A stretch of 64,000 nucleotides of DNA from Oscillatoriales cyanobacterium SM2_2_1 (GTDB lineage: Bacteria > Cyanobacteriota > Cyanobacteriia > Pseudanabaenales > Pseudanabaenaceae). The notes below the pieces were generated by a model that ran no database searches, was not told where the DNA came from, and saw nothing but the letters and a program-made list of their open reading frames with translations. Below are positions 26,964 to 38,133 of the stretch, one piece after another. Location of the stretch: the NCBI GenBank assembly GCA_012031145.1, contig JAAUUH010000001.1, forward strand, positions 1-64,000, read 5' to 3'. How positions within the stretch are numbered: the first letter of the stretch is position 1; each line of letters opens with the position of its first letter. The position numbers were made by a program, and so were the translations under genes.

Positions 26964-29248
26964 CTAGGAGCTGGGAGGACGGTTGGCGATCCATTTCAGC
27001 CACTGCCCCAGGGAGCGCCATGGGGTCAAGGGATGCAGATGGGGGGTGTGGTGACGGGCCAGACTTTCCACCGATTGGAGGGCGGCATATTGCAACCCTA
27101 AAAAGCTATCTACCGCTGCGTAGGGCCCACCCAAGGTGGCGGCTCCAGCCGCATAGAAGCGTCCTGTTCCGTTGCGGAGCTGGGGAATTTCAAAGTCGTT
27201 GGCAACTTGGAGGCGTCCATTGGAATTCAGGGGCAGGTGATAACAATCCACTAAATCTTTGAGGAGGGGATTAGCCTCGGCCCGGGCATCTAGTCCTGTG
27301 GCATCGATGATGAAATCAGCGTGCAGCTCCCGGGTGGCGGGCATGGGCTGTTCAAGAATGCGGGTGACAAGGGTGTCATTGGGGCCCCTCTCGACACTTT
27401 GCACCGTGCCGAAGGCGATTTGATACCATCCTGCCCGCAATCCGGCGGCAACAATGCGCTGCCAATCTTGGCGGTCGGCGGTGGTGGTGCCTCCCCAGTC
27501 GGTCAGGAGCTGTTGGCGAAGCTCTGGGGAGGACTGCTCTAGGAGGTGTCGTAGGGTGCCGCCCCAACAGGCTTTGGGCCAATTAAAGGGTTGGAGCTCG
27601 TAATGGTTTTTGACGGGCCGCTGGGCACTACCATAGCGATTACCGTGCAGTTTGGGGCTGCGCATGAGGTGTAAAAGGGCGATCGCCGGTCGGGATGGGC
27701 TTGGCGCAGTTCATGGATCCGCTGGACAATGCGAGAGGCCACAATTCCCCGCCCCCGAATCAGGATTGTCCCCCCCCGTTGGCTCAGATGTTCATAAATA
27801 TGGTCGTGATCTTCGTAGGCATTGACGACGGTTTTTAGGTCATGGGTACGGAGACGATATTCTTGAAGATCGGGGAGGAACTGCACTGCGGCATAGCCTA
27901 AGGCTAAATGGAGAACCGGCGCAACTAGGAATCCATAGGTGCCACCGCCAGCGGAGTAGGCGATCGCATAGCGGTCATCGGTGGTTTGACGGATCGACAG
28001 CACCCGCCCAAAGCGGTAAATCTGCGGCCAGTTAATCCGGGCAGCCTCTCGATCAATGGATGCAAACACATTGCCAGAGCGGGGGGTGTAGGTTTCTGCC
28101 CCAGCCCACGCGCAGGGTTCGGCAAACACACGCCACAGATAGGACAGGGCGGCGACGATGTGCCCCTGGGTCAAATCGTGCCAACTTTCGCGCCAGGCGT
28201 AGCTGGGAAATCCCCAAATGTTGTCGGGGCAAGAGTCGGAATTGGAGCGCAGGCGTTCGTGGGCAGGAATTTGGGAGTGGCGACACAGCCGTTGATAGCG
28301 GGCATAGGGTCGGTCTTCAATGCCGAGGGCCGTGATCTGGTGTTGGGGTACGCCACCAATGCGCAGGTAGTCGATCCAAATAAAACTACCCAGTCCGCCG
28401 CCGATCGCCCCGTAGATGGTTTCCTGAATCGGTACGCCAGTGGCCCGGAGGTCGGAAAGGCTGACTTGGGGGCGGTCAAAGCAGGGCGGGGGAAAGGAAG
28501 GGGCGATCGCGTCGGGAATCCCATCGGGAATCAAAATCGTGGAATGGGGGCTAGGAATTCGGGTTATGGCAAGCTCCTGGGAAGGAGCGGCGGCAATGGC
28601 AATAGCGTAGGGGCCCATCTGGAGGCTGTCACCACTCTGGAGGCGACCTTGGGTTGTGGGAATCTGATTAATTTTCAGTCCAGTTTTGCCGTGATTAGTA
28701 ACAGTCAGCGGAAAGTCGCTGCCCTCTATAAGGGCGTGGTAGCGAGAAACTTGTAAGCTGTTGAATGTTGTGAGTTTGGTAACGGGTAGACCACTGACCG
28801 TGCTGGGCATCAGTTGAGGATCGCGGCCGAGGGCGAGGGGAAGGGTGCTGCGTTGCGCCATGGGTTCACCGGTGGCGGGGTCTTCCCACAACAGTTCCAC
28901 GGTTAGGGGATCAGCGGGCGCAGGCCCTAACGGATGCCAAACCACGTGCAGGGTGAATTGGCCCAGAGTCAGGTGATCGCCCGGTTGTAAGGGTGCCTCC
29001 CCAGGGATCTGCTTGCCATTCACCCCAGTCCCATTGGTGCTACGGCAATCTACCACCCACACTGCCCCTTGGCGTTCTTCCAGTTGACTGTGCAGTCCGG
29101 AAACGGAGCAACTGGGATCATCCAGCCAGCAGGGAGTTCCTAGGGTCAGCCGCTGGCGATCACGCCCGATGGACACCGGGAGTGCCCCTGCACACGTCCG
29201 CTCTGCACCAGTATGGGGATCTCGCCATTGCAGGGTGACATGAATCAT
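26964..29248 (-). CDS. tandem FHA domain fused to FAD/NAD(P)-binding protein, frame broken
   Basis: Two FHA domains come first: residues ~25-110 (VSIGRDRQRL, SGLHSQLEE, STNGTGVNG) and ~140-240 (LALGRDPQL, SRYHALIEGS, GLKINQIP), both phosphothreonine-binding. The rest resembles a flavin or NAD(P)-dependent monooxygenase-like fold (GAIGGGLGSF, GRVLSIRQT, IIDATGLDARAE, FYAAGAAT). A second frame from about 27665 carries the C-terminal part; adding one base at 27686-27687 (complement, at a HIP1 edge) restores 761 residues. Fusion of a double FHA sensor to a flavoprotein is unusual and suggests that Ser/Thr kinase signalling controls a redox enzyme. The substrate is unknown. The ATG at 29248 is divergent from mnmE. 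Confidence 0.8.
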
Positions 29249-29291
29249 GGTCTAAGCTGAACGTGAAGATGATGATTAGGAGTATATCGCC

Positions 29292-30662
29292 ATGAACGGT
29301 GACGACACGATCGCCGCCATTGCCACTGCGATCGCCCCCCAGCAGGGTAGCATTGGCATCGTCCGCCTTTCGGGGCCCAAGTCCTTGGCGATCGCCCAGC
29401 AAATCTTCCACCCCGCCCACAATGGCCCCTGGGAAAGCCATCGTCTGTCCTACGGCCATGCCTACGACCCCGGCACGGGTACCCTCCTAGATGAATGCCT
29501 AGCCGTTTGGATGCAGGCTCCCCGCTCCTACACCCGCCAAGATGTGGTGGAATTTCAGGGGCATGGCGGCATGATGGTGGTGCAAACCCTGCTGCACGCC
29601 TGCCTGTCCTTGGGGGCGCGACTGGCCGAACCCGGTGAATTCACCCTTCGGGCGTTTCTCAATGGTCGGATTGACCTGACTCAAGCCGAAGGCATCCAAG
29701 ACCTTGTGGGAGCCCATTCTCCCCAAGCCGCCCAGATGGCCCTGTCCGCTGTGCGGGGCAAGTTAGCCCAACCCCTGCGCCACCTGCGCCACACCTGTGT
29801 GAATCTCCTCGCCGAAATTGAGGCCCGCCTCGATTTTGAAGAAGACCTGCCGCCCCTAGATCTTGCCGATCTCCAAGCGCAGCTCACTGCCGCCCTGCAG
29901 CAAACCCACCACTGGCTGTCCACCGCCGATCGGGGGGCGCTGCTGCGCTCTGGGCTGAATGTGGCCATTGTCGGTCGTCCCAACGTGGGTAAATCCAGCC
30001 TCCTCAATGCCTGGAGTCGCTGTGATCGCGCGATCGTCACCGACTTACCCGGCACCACCCGCGATGTCATAGATTCCCATCTTGTGGTTCACGGCATCCC
30101 GATCCACGTTCTCGATACCGCTGGCATTCGCGACACTGAGGATCGGGTGGAGCAAATCGGCGTCCAGCGATCGCGCCAAACCGCCAGCCAAGCCGACCTC
30201 GTTCTGCTCGTCATCGATGCCCAGGCCGGATGGACTCCGGGCGATCGCCAGATCTACGACCAAATTCGGGCCCGGCCCCTATTGATTGTGGTCAATAAGA
30301 CTGACCTCAGCCCCCACATTCCTGCCAACCTCCCCACCGACATTTTAGGCACCATCGGCACCGCCGCCGCCCAAAACCAAGGCATTGAGGAGCTTGAATC
30401 CGCCATTCTCCACCATGCCCAGCGGGGTATCCTGCATACCAGCGACCTGGATATCGCCATCAACCAACGGCAAAAGGCTTGTCTCATTGAGGTCGAGCAA
30501 TCCCTAGAGCGCGTCCTAGGGGCGATCGCCCTAGCCCTACCCCTTGATTTTTGGACCATTGACCTCCGCGCTGCTATCAGCGCCCTCGGCACAATTACGG
30601 GCGAAGAACTCACCGAATCCATCCTCGACCAAATCTTCAGCCGCTTTTGCATTGGCAAGTGA
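29292..30662 (+). CDS. mnmE: tRNA modification GTPase MnmE
   Basis: MnmE works with MnmG to modify uridine 34 in tRNAs read at wobble positions. The N-terminal domain binds formyl-tetrahydrofolate ([23 protein letters not shown]). The inserted G domain has G1 (GRPNVGKSS), DTAG, and NKTD. The C-terminus ends FCIGK, whose Cys is typical and needed for activity. The length of 456 residues is normal. The gene starts 43 bases from the divergent FHA gene and overlaps no neighbour; a GNAT gene follows. Confidence 0.96.
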   Translation: MNGDDTIAAIATAIAPQQGSIGIVRLSGPKSLAIAQQIFHPAHNGPWESHRLSYGHAYDPGTGTLLDECLAVWMQAPRSYTRQDVVEFQGHGGMMVVQTLLHACLSLGARLAEPGEFTLRAFLNGRIDLTQAEGIQDLVGAHSPQAAQMALSAVRGKLAQPLRHLRHTCVNLLAEIEARLDFEEDLPPLDLADLQAQLTAALQQTHHWLSTADRGALLRSGLNVAIVGRPNVGKSSLLNAWSRCDRAIVTDLPGTTRDVIDSHLVVHGIPIHVLDTAGIRDTEDRVEQIGVQRSRQTASQADLVLLVIDAQAGWTPGDRQIYDQIRARPLLIVVNKTDLSPHIPANLPTDILGTIGTAAAQNQGIEELESAILHHAQRGILHTSDLDIAINQRQKACLIEVEQSLERVLGAIALALPLDFWTIDLRAAISALGTITGEELTESILDQIFSRFCIGK

Positions 30663-30694
30663 TCATCCCACCCCCAGCAACTTCCCTAAAAGCT

Positions 30695-31201
30695 ATGATT
30701 TCTCTTCGCGCTGCCACCATTGGCGACTTGAGGCTCCTGCGCCACTGGGATCAGCAACCCCATGTGATCGCCTCCGATCCTAACGACGATTGGAACTGGG
30801 CGATGGAACTCACCCGCACCCCTGATTGGCGAGAGCAATTGATTGCCGAACTTGAGGGCCGTCCCATTGGGTTTGTGGAGATCATTGACCCAGCGCGGGA
30901 GGAGAATCACTATTGGGGTGCGGTCTCGGCCGATCTTCGTGCTATTGACATTTGGATTGGTGAAGCAACCGATTTGGGTAAGGGCTACGGAACCCAGATC
31001 ATGGGGCTGGCCATAGCCCGATGTTTTGCCGACCCCTCTGTAACGGCAATCCTGATTGATCCGCTGGTCAGCAATATACGCGCCCATCGCTTCTATGAAC
31101 GTTTTGGGTTCCAGTTTGTGGAGCACCGCCAGTTTGGTGATGATGATTGCTGTGTCTATCGCTTGAGCCGGACAGATTGGCATCAAACCCAGTCCCCCTA
31201 A
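30695..31201 (+). CDS. GNAT acetyltransferase
   Basis: The 168-residue protein (start ATG 30695, MISLRAATIGDL) follows the GNAT fold: a GYGTQIMGLAIARCF acetyl-CoA loop (Q/RxxGxG/A) and the later NIRAHRFYERFGF segment. Similarity to the aminoglycoside 6'-acetyltransferase-like group (Acetyltransf_8) is seen in the order of IDIWIG and LSRTDW. The acceptor is not predictable; resistance should not be assumed. A longer start at 30647 is possible but overlaps mnmE by 16 bases. It lies 33 bases after mnmE and may share its transcript. Confidence 0.82.
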   Translation: MISLRAATIGDLRLLRHWDQQPHVIASDPNDDWNWAMELTRTPDWREQLIAELEGRPIGFVEIIDPAREENHYWGAVSADLRAIDIWIGEATDLGKGYGTQIMGLAIARCFADPSVTAILIDPLVSNIRAHRFYERFGFQFVEHRQFGDDDCCVYRLSRTDWHQTQSP

Positions 31202-31241
31202 CCCTTTCCACACCGCTCGCCAAAGCCCCGTGGTTAAAAAT

Positions 31242-32338
31242 TCATCGATTAGGCCCCGGGCAACGGTAGAAGGGTCGCTTCACCACCACCGCCCCATGGC
31301 GCTGCTGGCGGATTTCGATCATCAGTTTGGTGCCGATCGCCCCATACCCGGGGGACACATAGGCCAGGGCAATGGGATGCTGCAGGGTGGGCGAGAGCGT
31401 ACCACTGGTGACAATGCCTATGGGTTCGGTGGCTGTTTCCTCGGCAAAAACGGCATAGTCATGGCGGGCGATGTTACGTCCGGCAAGGCTTAGACCCACC
31501 AACCGTCGGGAAACCCCCTGTTCCCGTTGCCGCTCTAGGGCAGTTCGGCCGATAAACTCTTCCTTTTCCTGCCAGTGGATCACCCAACCCAAGCTGGCTT
31601 CTAGGGGAGAAATCGTGTCATGCAAATCCTGTCCGTATAGGTGCATCGCCGCTTCCAAACGCAGAGTATCGCGGCAGCCCAGACCACAGGGGATGGCCCC
31701 GCCCCCCAAACATTCTTGCCATAGTGCCCGGCCCGTCGCTGGATCAGTCATCACCTCCACACCGTCTTCGCCCGTATATCCCGTGCGGGCCACAAAGCAG
31801 GGTTGCTGCCGAAATGTAAAGACCCCATGGCCAAAGCGGGGTAAGTGATCCACGGACATCCCCGTAACGGAGTGCAATAGGGCGATCGCCCCGGCCCCTG
31901 AATTGCCATCAGAATGCGATCAGCCGAATGATCGGCAAAAGTTACGCCCTTGGGGAGGTGGGCGCTAATCCAATCCCGATCCCGATCCGTCGTCGCCGCA
32001 TTGACAATCCACGACCAATGATCCGCGCTGTGGCGATAGAGGATCACATCATCAATCACGCCGCCCTGGTCATTGAGCAGCAGCGTATATTGGGCTTGCC
32101 CATCCTGCAAGCGCTCCAGATTAGAGGGCACCAGTCGCTGCAGTGCCGCGGTTACCCCGCTGCCGGTCACGGTAAATTTCCCCATGTGGGATACATCAAA
32201 CAGCCCGACCCCCGAGCGCACGGCATGGTGCTCGGCGACGATGCCCTGGTACTGCACGGGCATCTCCCAGCCACCAAAGGGCACGAAACGGGCACTCAAA
32301 CCCTGGTGCAAATCAAACAGAGGGGTACGGCGATTCAT
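31242..32338 (-). CDS. gcvT: glycine cleavage aminomethyltransferase, frame broken
   Basis: GcvT (T protein) transfers the methylene group from lipoylated H protein to tetrahydrofolate in glycine breakdown and photorespiration. The N-terminal part (TPLFDLHQGLSARFVPFGGWEMPVQY, VGLFDVSHMGKF, ILMAIQGPG) and the C-terminal part (FVARTGYTGEDGVEV, GLGCRDTLRLEAAMHLYGQ) are in different frames, meeting at a HIP1 site. One missing G at 31889-31892 (complement) rejoins 365 residues, the normal length. The upstream gene mtnP is only four bases away. No riboswitch is visible in front. Confidence 0.93.
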
Positions 32339-32342
32339 GGGG

Positions 32343-33224
32343 CTAGGGTAAATATGGGCGCAGAATGGGAGCTAATTTCGTCTTGGTATCCGCTGGCACC
32401 CGATCTAATTGGGTTAAAATCGCGTCTTTCAAGGCTGTGTGGGCGATCGAGGTGGGGCGATCCTGGGCAATTAGGGCGATCGCCCCTAGGATCACCTTCT
32501 GGGCATTTTGGGCATTTTGGCGCAGGTTTTGAATCACCAAATCTACGGTCACGGAGTCATGGTGGTCATGCCAGCAATCAAAGTCGGTGACAAGGGCGAG
32601 GGTAGCATAGGCGATCTCGGCTTCCCGAGCCAGTTTCGCCTCCGGCAGGTTGGTCATGCCAATCACCTTAGCGCCCCAACTCCGATAGAGAAAGGATTCG
32701 GCCCGAGTTGAAAATGCTGGCCCTTCCATGCACAGGTAGGTGCCACCGCGGTGAATGTGGCTAGCACCGAGATCCACGCCCACAGCGGCCCGGTGCAACA
32801 GTTGGGACAGGGCAGGGCAGAAGGGCTCGGCAAAGGCTACGTGGGCGACAATTCCCGACCCAAAGAAGGTGCTGGGGCGATCTTTAGTGCGATCAATAAA
32901 CTGATCGGGAATCACCAAGTCGAGGGGTTTGGCATATTCCTGGAGGGAGCCCACGGCAGAAACGGAGATCACATACTCTACGCCGAGAAGTTTCATGGCA
33001 TAGATATTGGCGCGGTAAGGCACTTCACTGGGCAGGAGATGGTGCGATCGCCCGTGCCGAGCGAGGAATACCACCGGAGTTCCCCCCACCGTGCCATGGA
33101 TGAACGCATCGGAGGGCGGGCCAAAGGGAGTATCACACGTAACCTCTTGACGATCCTCGAGGGCGTCCATTTGGTATAGTCCACTGCCACCAATAATGCC
33201 AATCGTTGCTTGGGGGAGGGTCAT
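32343..33224 (-). CDS. mtnP: S-methyl-5'-thioadenosine phosphorylase
   Basis: MtnP cleaves methylthioadenosine from polyamine and ethylene-type metabolism to adenine and methylthioribose-1-phosphate for methionine salvage. Signatures include [39 protein letters not shown] and [16 protein letters not shown] with the adenine-binding residues. The length of 293 residues is normal. The gene precedes gcvT by four bases, and follows the cyclophilin gene by one base on the same strand, so ppi-mtnP-gcvT may be one transcript. Confidence 0.94.
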   Translation of the reverse strand: MTLPQATIGIIGGSGLYQMDALEDRQEVTCDTPFGPPSDAFIHGTVGGTPVVFLARHGRSHHLLPSEVPYRANIYAMKLLGVEYVISVSAVGSLQEYAKPLDLVIPDQFIDRTKDRPSTFFGSGIVAHVAFAEPFCPALSQLLHRAAVGVDLGASHIHRGGTYLCMEGPAFSTRAESFLYRSWGAKVIGMTNLPEAKLAREAEIAYATLALVTDFDCWHDHHDSVTVDLVIQNLRQNAQNAQKVILGAIALIAQDRPTSIAHTALKDAILTQLDRVPADTKTKLAPILRPYLP

Positions 33225-33225
33225 T

Positions 33226-33966
33226 TTAGGCAGCCGGTTTCAAGTTTTCTTTACCCTTGGTGAGGGTCATGGACACAATTGCGTCACCAACGGTGATTTG
33301 ATCCACCAACTCCATACCCTGAACCACCTTGCCAAACACCGCATAGGAGCCATCCAAAAAGCCAGTTTCCGCCAAGGTGATATAAAACTGGGAAGAAGCT
33401 GAATCAGGATTTTGCGATCGCGCCATGGCTAGGGCCCCACGGTTGTGGCGCAAGGCAATCTTGCTGGTATTGGGCAACACTTTGCTGTAGGTGGGAGCAG
33501 CCTCACCTTCTACCTTAATTTCTAGGGGAATGTTACGCGGCTGCTTGGTTTGGGGATCGGTAAACCCGCCTGTACCATTGCCGAGGGGATCGCCGCCCTG
33601 GGCCACGAAGGGAGACGGATCCTTAACCACCCGGTGGAAGGTTAGGTTGTCGTAAAACCCCCGGGACACGAGGTCGGCAAAATTTCCAGCGGTCACCGGG
33701 GCATTGGTTCCATCCAGTTCCAGCACCACAGTGCCATTTTTGAGGGTCATCTCTACCGTCGCACTGCCCTCCAGTTTGGGCAATTTAGCAAACAATTGGG
33801 TCATGGTCGGCTCCAAAGTCGGGGTGGGGGAAGCAGAGGGCTGGGCGATCGCCACTGGGGAGGACGTTGTCTCTGGGGCGGAGGCACCCGTCGGCGCACA
33901 ACTGGCTAAAAGAACCATCGCCACTAAAACCACGAACATCCTTGCTATCGAAAACCAGCGAGTCAT
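33226..33966 (-). CDS. cyclophilin-type peptidyl-prolyl isomerase lipoprotein
   Basis: The signal ends in a lipobox (LLASCAP), so this is a membrane-anchored lipoprotein. After a Ser/Pro/Thr-rich linker (residues ~28-52) comes a cyclophilin domain: [31 protein letters not shown] holds the catalytic Arg in the FHRV motif and the QGGDP block, with [17 protein letters not shown] later. It isomerises proline bonds in exported proteins; in chloroplasts similar lumen cyclophilins help photosystem II assembly, which is only an analogy here. It is the first gene upstream of mtnP. Confidence 0.92.
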   Translation of the reverse strand: MTRWFSIARMFVVLVAMVLLASCAPTGASAPETTSSPVAIAQPSASPTPTLEPTMTQLFAKLPKLEGSATVEMTLKNGTVVLELDGTNAPVTAGNFADLVSRGFYDNLTFHRVVKDPSPFVAQGGDPLGNGTGGFTDPQTKQPRNIPLEIKVEGEAAPTYSKVLPNTSKIALRHNRGALAMARSQNPDSASSQFYITLAETGFLDGSYAVFGKVVQGMELVDQITVGDAIVSMTLTKGKENLKPAA

Positions 33967-34069
33967 AGCACTTTCTCAATAAATCAGTAAGTTGGACAGA
34001 GTTACTCGTAACTCATCATACAAGCCCCGGGGGCGTCCCCATCATGGCAGAGTAACTCCGCCTAAAGAT

Positions 34070-35038
34070 TCAGATTGAGAAAAGGGAACCTAAAAAGGTC
34101 ATCTGCCCTGCTAAGAGAAACAAATAGATCACCGCTCGCCGCTGAAAAATGGTCAGAATCAGCCCGATCGCCTTAAGGTCAATCATGGGCCCAAACACCA
34201 AAAAACTCAGCAGCGAGCCGGTGGTAAAAATTCCGGCAAAGGAAAGCGCAAAGAACGCATCCACCGTCGAGCAAATTGACACCACCGCCGCCAAGGTCAT
34301 CATCGCCAAAATAGACGTGATCGGCCCCTGTCCCAAGCCTACGATCACATCCCGGGGCACCCACACTTGGACGATCGCCGCAATGGCACTGCCAAATATT
34401 AAAATCGCGCCCAACTCTCGCAGCTCCACTAGGGTATTAGTCAAAAACATCCTCCAGCGCTCCTCTTGGGGCGCGCAAACCGGACTGAGGGTCTGCTCTA
34501 AGGTCTTTTTTTCCTCGCCAACAAAGAAGGTTCCCGTGAGGCGGTCCAATGACTTAGGAACCTCAGCAGCACTGGCGATCGCCATGGCCAAGCGAGGTTG
34601 CAGCAGGGGACGGATGTCCTTTTGGACACTGAAAATTGTCCCCGTGGTCACCGCCACCACCAAAGACAGCACCACGCGCCACAGCACCAACTCTGGCTGG
34701 TCCCGAAACGCCGTCCATGTCGCCCAAATCACAATGGGGTTAATGGTTGGTGCGGCCAGCAGAAAAGCCACCGCCACCGAGGCGGGTGCCCCCTGGGTCA
34801 ACAATCGTCGCGCCACCGGCACGTTGCCACACTCACAGACCGGAAACAAAAAACCAATGAGGCTACCGGTCAGTGCCCCCAAGAACGGATGACGAGGAAT
34901 GGCACGGATCAGCCGACCTTCATCTACAAACACCATGAGTGCCCCCGAAAGCATGACCCCCAGCAGCAAAAATGGAATTGCCTCCACCAAAAGGCTTAAA
35001 AATAGCGTAAACGCACTCTGAAACTGGCCCATGGGCAC
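34070..35038 (-). CDS. UPF0718 (YraQ-type) permease
   Basis: The 322-residue protein has about eight membrane segments and the family marks GSLIGFLFPVCECGNVPVARRLLTQGAP and AAPTINPIVIWATW. The conserved C-x-C-G pair (VCECGN) is retained. UPF0718 proteins are suspected organic-solute or metalloid permeases, without settled function. Translation starts at a GTG directly after the upstream ABC gene's stop (or at the ATG two codons later), so the two are coupled. It ends the ABC-permease operon started by psbI. Confidence 0.87.
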   Translation of the reverse strand: MPMGQFQSAFTLFLSLLVEAIPFLLLGVMLSGALMVFVDEGRLIRAIPRHPFLGALTGSLIGFLFPVCECGNVPVARRLLTQGAPASVAVAFLLAAPTINPIVIWATWTAFRDQPELVLWRVVLSLVVAVTTGTIFSVQKDIRPLLQPRLAMAIASAAEVPKSLDRLTGTFFVGEEKKTLEQTLSPVCAPQEERWRMFLTNTLVELRELGAILIFGSAIAAIVQVWVPRDVIVGLGQGPITSILAMMTLAAVVSICSTVDAFFALSFAGIFTTGSLLSFLVFGPMIDLKAIGLILTIFQRRAVIYLFLLAGQMTFLGSLFSI

Positions 35039-36789
35039 CTACGCCGCCATCATTTCTAACGCATAGAGACTAGCATAGAGCCCATTGGTTGCCACCAAGT
35101 CTTCGTGGGAGCCTATCTCCACCAGTTCCCCTTTTTTTAGCACCAAAATCACATCGCTATGGCGAATGGTGGAAAGGCGATGGGCGATGGTAATGGCTGT
35201 GCGATCGCGCAGTAGCACCTCTAAGGCCTGCTGAACCGTATATTCCGTAGACACATCTAGGCTGGCCGTAGCCTCATCGAGGATTAAAATCCGTGGCTGT
35301 CGAATCGCCGCCCGAGCCAGGGCCAGCAACTGCTTTTGTCCACCCGAAAGGTTGGTGCCCCGTTGCCGTACCGAGGTCTGGTACCCATCGGCCAAGCCAG
35401 CAATAAAATCGTGGACATTGACACTCTTGGCTGCCGCCATCACCTGCTCTAGGTCGTACTCTTCCCCTAGGGTAACGTTGTCCACCACCGTCCCGGAAAA
35501 CAAAAATGCATCCTGCAAAATCACCCCCACACAGCGACGCAGTTCCATTTGCGTGAGGTCACGAATGTCCACGCCATCAATCAAAATTCGTCCACGGCTA
35601 GGCTCATACAAGCGAGTCAGCAGACGGATGATCGAACTTTTGCCCGCCCCCGTCGGACCGACGATCGCCACCTTTTGCCCCGGCTGAATCACGAAATTGA
35701 GATCCCTCAGCACATATTCATCGGGCTTGTAACCAAACCAAACTCCCTCAAAGCGCACCTCGCCCCGCCCATGACCGGGTAAGGTCTGGGGATGTTCGGG
35801 ATCACGAATTTCAATCGGTTCATTGAGGATCGCCGTGATCCGCTCGATGGCCGTAAACCCCGACTGCAGCACCGTAAACTTTTCCGCCAACTGGCGCAGG
35901 GGGTCGAAAATCTGCCGGGCAAACAAGACAAACGCCGATAATTCCCCAAAGGTGATCTGCCGGTTGGCCACCTGACCGCCACCCAGCCACAGCACCCCGG
36001 CGATCGCCACCAATGAAATCCACTCTAGGGTTGCCGACACAGCGGAGTCGTGGAAATGGTACGGTTGACCTCCTCCATGTAGTCGGCATTGACCCGCCGA
36101 TGCATCTGGGCATTGAGTCGCCCCCGCCCAAAAAGCTGCACAACATTGACGCCAATAATATTTTCCTGAACGATGGAATTGAGTTCGGAGAGGCGATCGC
36201 GGGCCTTAAAGTTGGCTTTGCGGTACTCGCGCTGAAAATAAATAATCAGTCCCGTCACCGGTACCACCAGCAGCAGCAACAGCAGCGCCAGATCCCAGCG
36301 CAGGGAAAACATGAAAATCGTCGTTACCACCAAGGAGGCAATATCACTGAGAATGCCTACCGCCCCAGTAGCAAACACATCCCCCAACGCCTCCACATCG
36401 CTGGTGAGGCGGGTGATCAACTTCCCTACGGGCGTGCGATCAAAATAACTAGTCGAAAGCAACGTCACATGGCGAAACAAGTCATCACGAATATCCGCCG
36501 TGATCTTTTGCCCCACCTCTTGAACAATGTAGGACTGCCATCCCTGAAAGGCAAACCGCACAACTAGGGTCAGAAGCACCCAAACACACACCCAACGGAA
36601 TCCCGCCAAGTCTCCCTGTTGAATCGGCCCGTCAATGCCCTGCTGCACCAACATAGGCTGGATGCCAAAGCTGATGGCCACGGGCACCAAAAGACCAAAG
36701 GACAGCAGAAACTGAGGCCACTGCCGCTTGAGGTAGGGCACCAAAAGCAACAACAGCCCAAAATCATTCGTTTTAGCCAATGGGGTCAC
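35039..36789 (-). CDS. ABC exporter, membrane and ATPase fused, frame broken
   Basis: A full half-transporter of the MsbA/multidrug type. The membrane domain (about residues 1-310) includes SFGLLVPVAISFG and VTTIFMFSLRWDLALLLLLLVV. The ATPase has Walker A GPTGAGKSS, signature LSGGQKQLLALARA, Walker B ILILDEATASLD and H-loop IAHRLSTIR. The two frames overlap near 36054-36056, where restoring one T joins them into 583 residues. The start is taken as the GTG at 36789, seven bases after psbI; an ATG at 36858 is in the same frame but lies inside psbI. The substrate is not predictable. Confidence 0.92.
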
Positions 36790-36796
36790 CGGAGGA

Positions 36797-36913
36797 TTAC
36801 TCCAAGTCCTTGCTGCCGGGGTTCCGGGAGGGGTCGCTGTTAAGGAAGCCAAACACAAAGAGGCTTACAAAAAAGATCACGACGATATAAACGACAATTT
36901 TAAGCGTCAGCAT
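36797..36913 (-). CDS. psbI: photosystem II reaction-centre protein I
   Basis: This 38-residue open frame was found by reading the region upstream of the ABC gene. It encodes [15 protein letters not shown], then [18 protein letters not shown] and ends KDLE. PsbI is a one-span protein beside D1 and is needed for stable photosystem II. The membrane span is residues 4-24, the short lumenal end has the conserved SDPxRNPGxxDLE pattern, and the length is exactly that of the family. The ABC start codon lies seven bases downstream, so they may be co-transcribed. Being so short, it is easily missed by gene callers. Confidence 0.95.
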   Translation of the reverse strand: MLTLKIVVYIVVIFFVSLFVFGFLNSDPSRNPGSKDLE

Positions 36914-37027
36914 GGAAAAAGATTCTCCTCAAGGGCTTTTTATCGGGAATGGCACCATTCTATCGAATAACATCGGACAGCAAACCGTTACATTTGCTTT
37001 ACATTTGAGGGGAAGTCTCTGAGCGTG

Positions 37028-38074
37028 ATGATGTCACCCGATTCCTACCAGCCTCCCTTGCTCCTCAAAAACGGCTTGGCCATGACCCTCTATGCCGCTC
37101 TTAAGGCCAGTCAGCGATGGCAAACAACGATCGCCCTTCCGGAGCCCCCCTACTATTCCTGCGTCTTTGCGGGGGCGGGTGGGGTGCCGATTTTTGGCAA
37201 AATGGCCCTGCCAGAGCGGGCCCGGGCGACGATCGTGGCCACCTATGGGATCACGGGCACCCTAGAGAACCAGTGGTATCTATCGCTGTTGGGACGTAAG
37301 GCCTATGCCCAAGGCTATGGGGTGGTGCTGTTCGATTGGCGGGCCCACGGACACACGGCGGTGCTCTCCCCGACCCTCACCTCCGATGGGCTGCACGAGG
37401 GGGAAGATTTTGTCCGCATTGCTGCTCAAGCTCAGAAGCTGGGCTTTCCGGCTCCTTTTTGGTTCTCGGGCTACTCCCTCGGAGGGCAGTTGGCCCTGTG
37501 GGCTGTGGCCTACGGGCAGAATCGTGAACTGGGGTTGCCCCTCGATCCGGCGGACGTGGGGGGCGGTTTTGTGATTTGTCCTAACTTGGATTCGGAGCGA
37601 TCGCTGTCCTATATCGTGGGGCATCCCCTGGGGCGACGGCTGGAGCAATCCGTAGCTAAGGAGTTAGGACGGCTGGCGGCCGAGCTGTCGACCTACCACC
37701 CCGAGTCCTTCGATCCGGCGGCGATCGCCCGGGCTAAGACCATTTGGGGCTTCGATCATGAGCTTACGATTGGCCAGTTGGGCTTTGCAACTGTGTCGGA
37801 CTACTATACGGCCACCAATGGGCTGCGGCTTTTGCCTACTTTGACAAAACCAGTCTTTTTGCTCTATGCCGCCGACGACCCCATGTTCGATCCGGCGATT
37901 GTCTCGGATTTGCGTCGCCTTGCTCCCCAAAGCCCCCATCTCTCCCTGCATGTCACAGACCATGGCGGTCATGTGGGATATATCAGCAGTGAAGCCTGTC
38001 AACGAACTTGGGGCGATCCCGACCAGTGGTGGGCCTGGAACCGCGCCCTAGACTGGCTGGAGCCCCAGGGGTAA
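37028..38074 (+). CDS. YheT-family alpha/beta hydrolase
   Basis: The protein begins MMSPDSYQPPLLLKNGLAMTLYAAL. It has the hydrolase nucleophile elbow GYSLGGQLALWAVAYG with the catalytic Ser, and a C-terminal His in the VTDHGGHVGY block. The family consists of ~320-350-residue esterase-like proteins, many near membranes, with unknown substrate. Three ATG/GTG codons cluster at the start (37025-37033); the second or third is most likely. The GGHVGY ending is characteristic of YheT proteins. It is monocistronic in appearance, with a divergent psbI-ABC operon upstream and the BtuR-like gene downstream. Confidence 0.9.
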   Translation: MMSPDSYQPPLLLKNGLAMTLYAALKASQRWQTTIALPEPPYYSCVFAGAGGVPIFGKMALPERARATIVATYGITGTLENQWYLSLLGRKAYAQGYGVVLFDWRAHGHTAVLSPTLTSDGLHEGEDFVRIAAQAQKLGFPAPFWFSGYSLGGQLALWAVAYGQNRELGLPLDPADVGGGFVICPNLDSERSLSYIVGHPLGRRLEQSVAKELGRLAAELSTYHPESFDPAAIARAKTIWGFDHELTIGQLGFATVSDYYTATNGLRLLPTLTKPVFLLYAADDPMFDPAIVSDLRRLAPQSPHLSLHVTDHGGHVGYISSEACQRTWGDPDQWWAWNRALDWLEPQG

Positions 38075-38133
38075 AAAACTAGATTTAGCGTTTATCTATG
38101 GTAAAGTGACCGAGAAGAACACTACGTCTGATT

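Noticed and set aside
31885-31895. Programmed frameshift in gcvT
   Set aside because: The break is at a HIP1 site as in three other unrelated genes, which fits a shared technical cause better than programmed recoding.
32339-32480. Glycine riboswitch before gcvT
   Set aside because: The gap to mtnP is four bases, so there is no room for a leader element.
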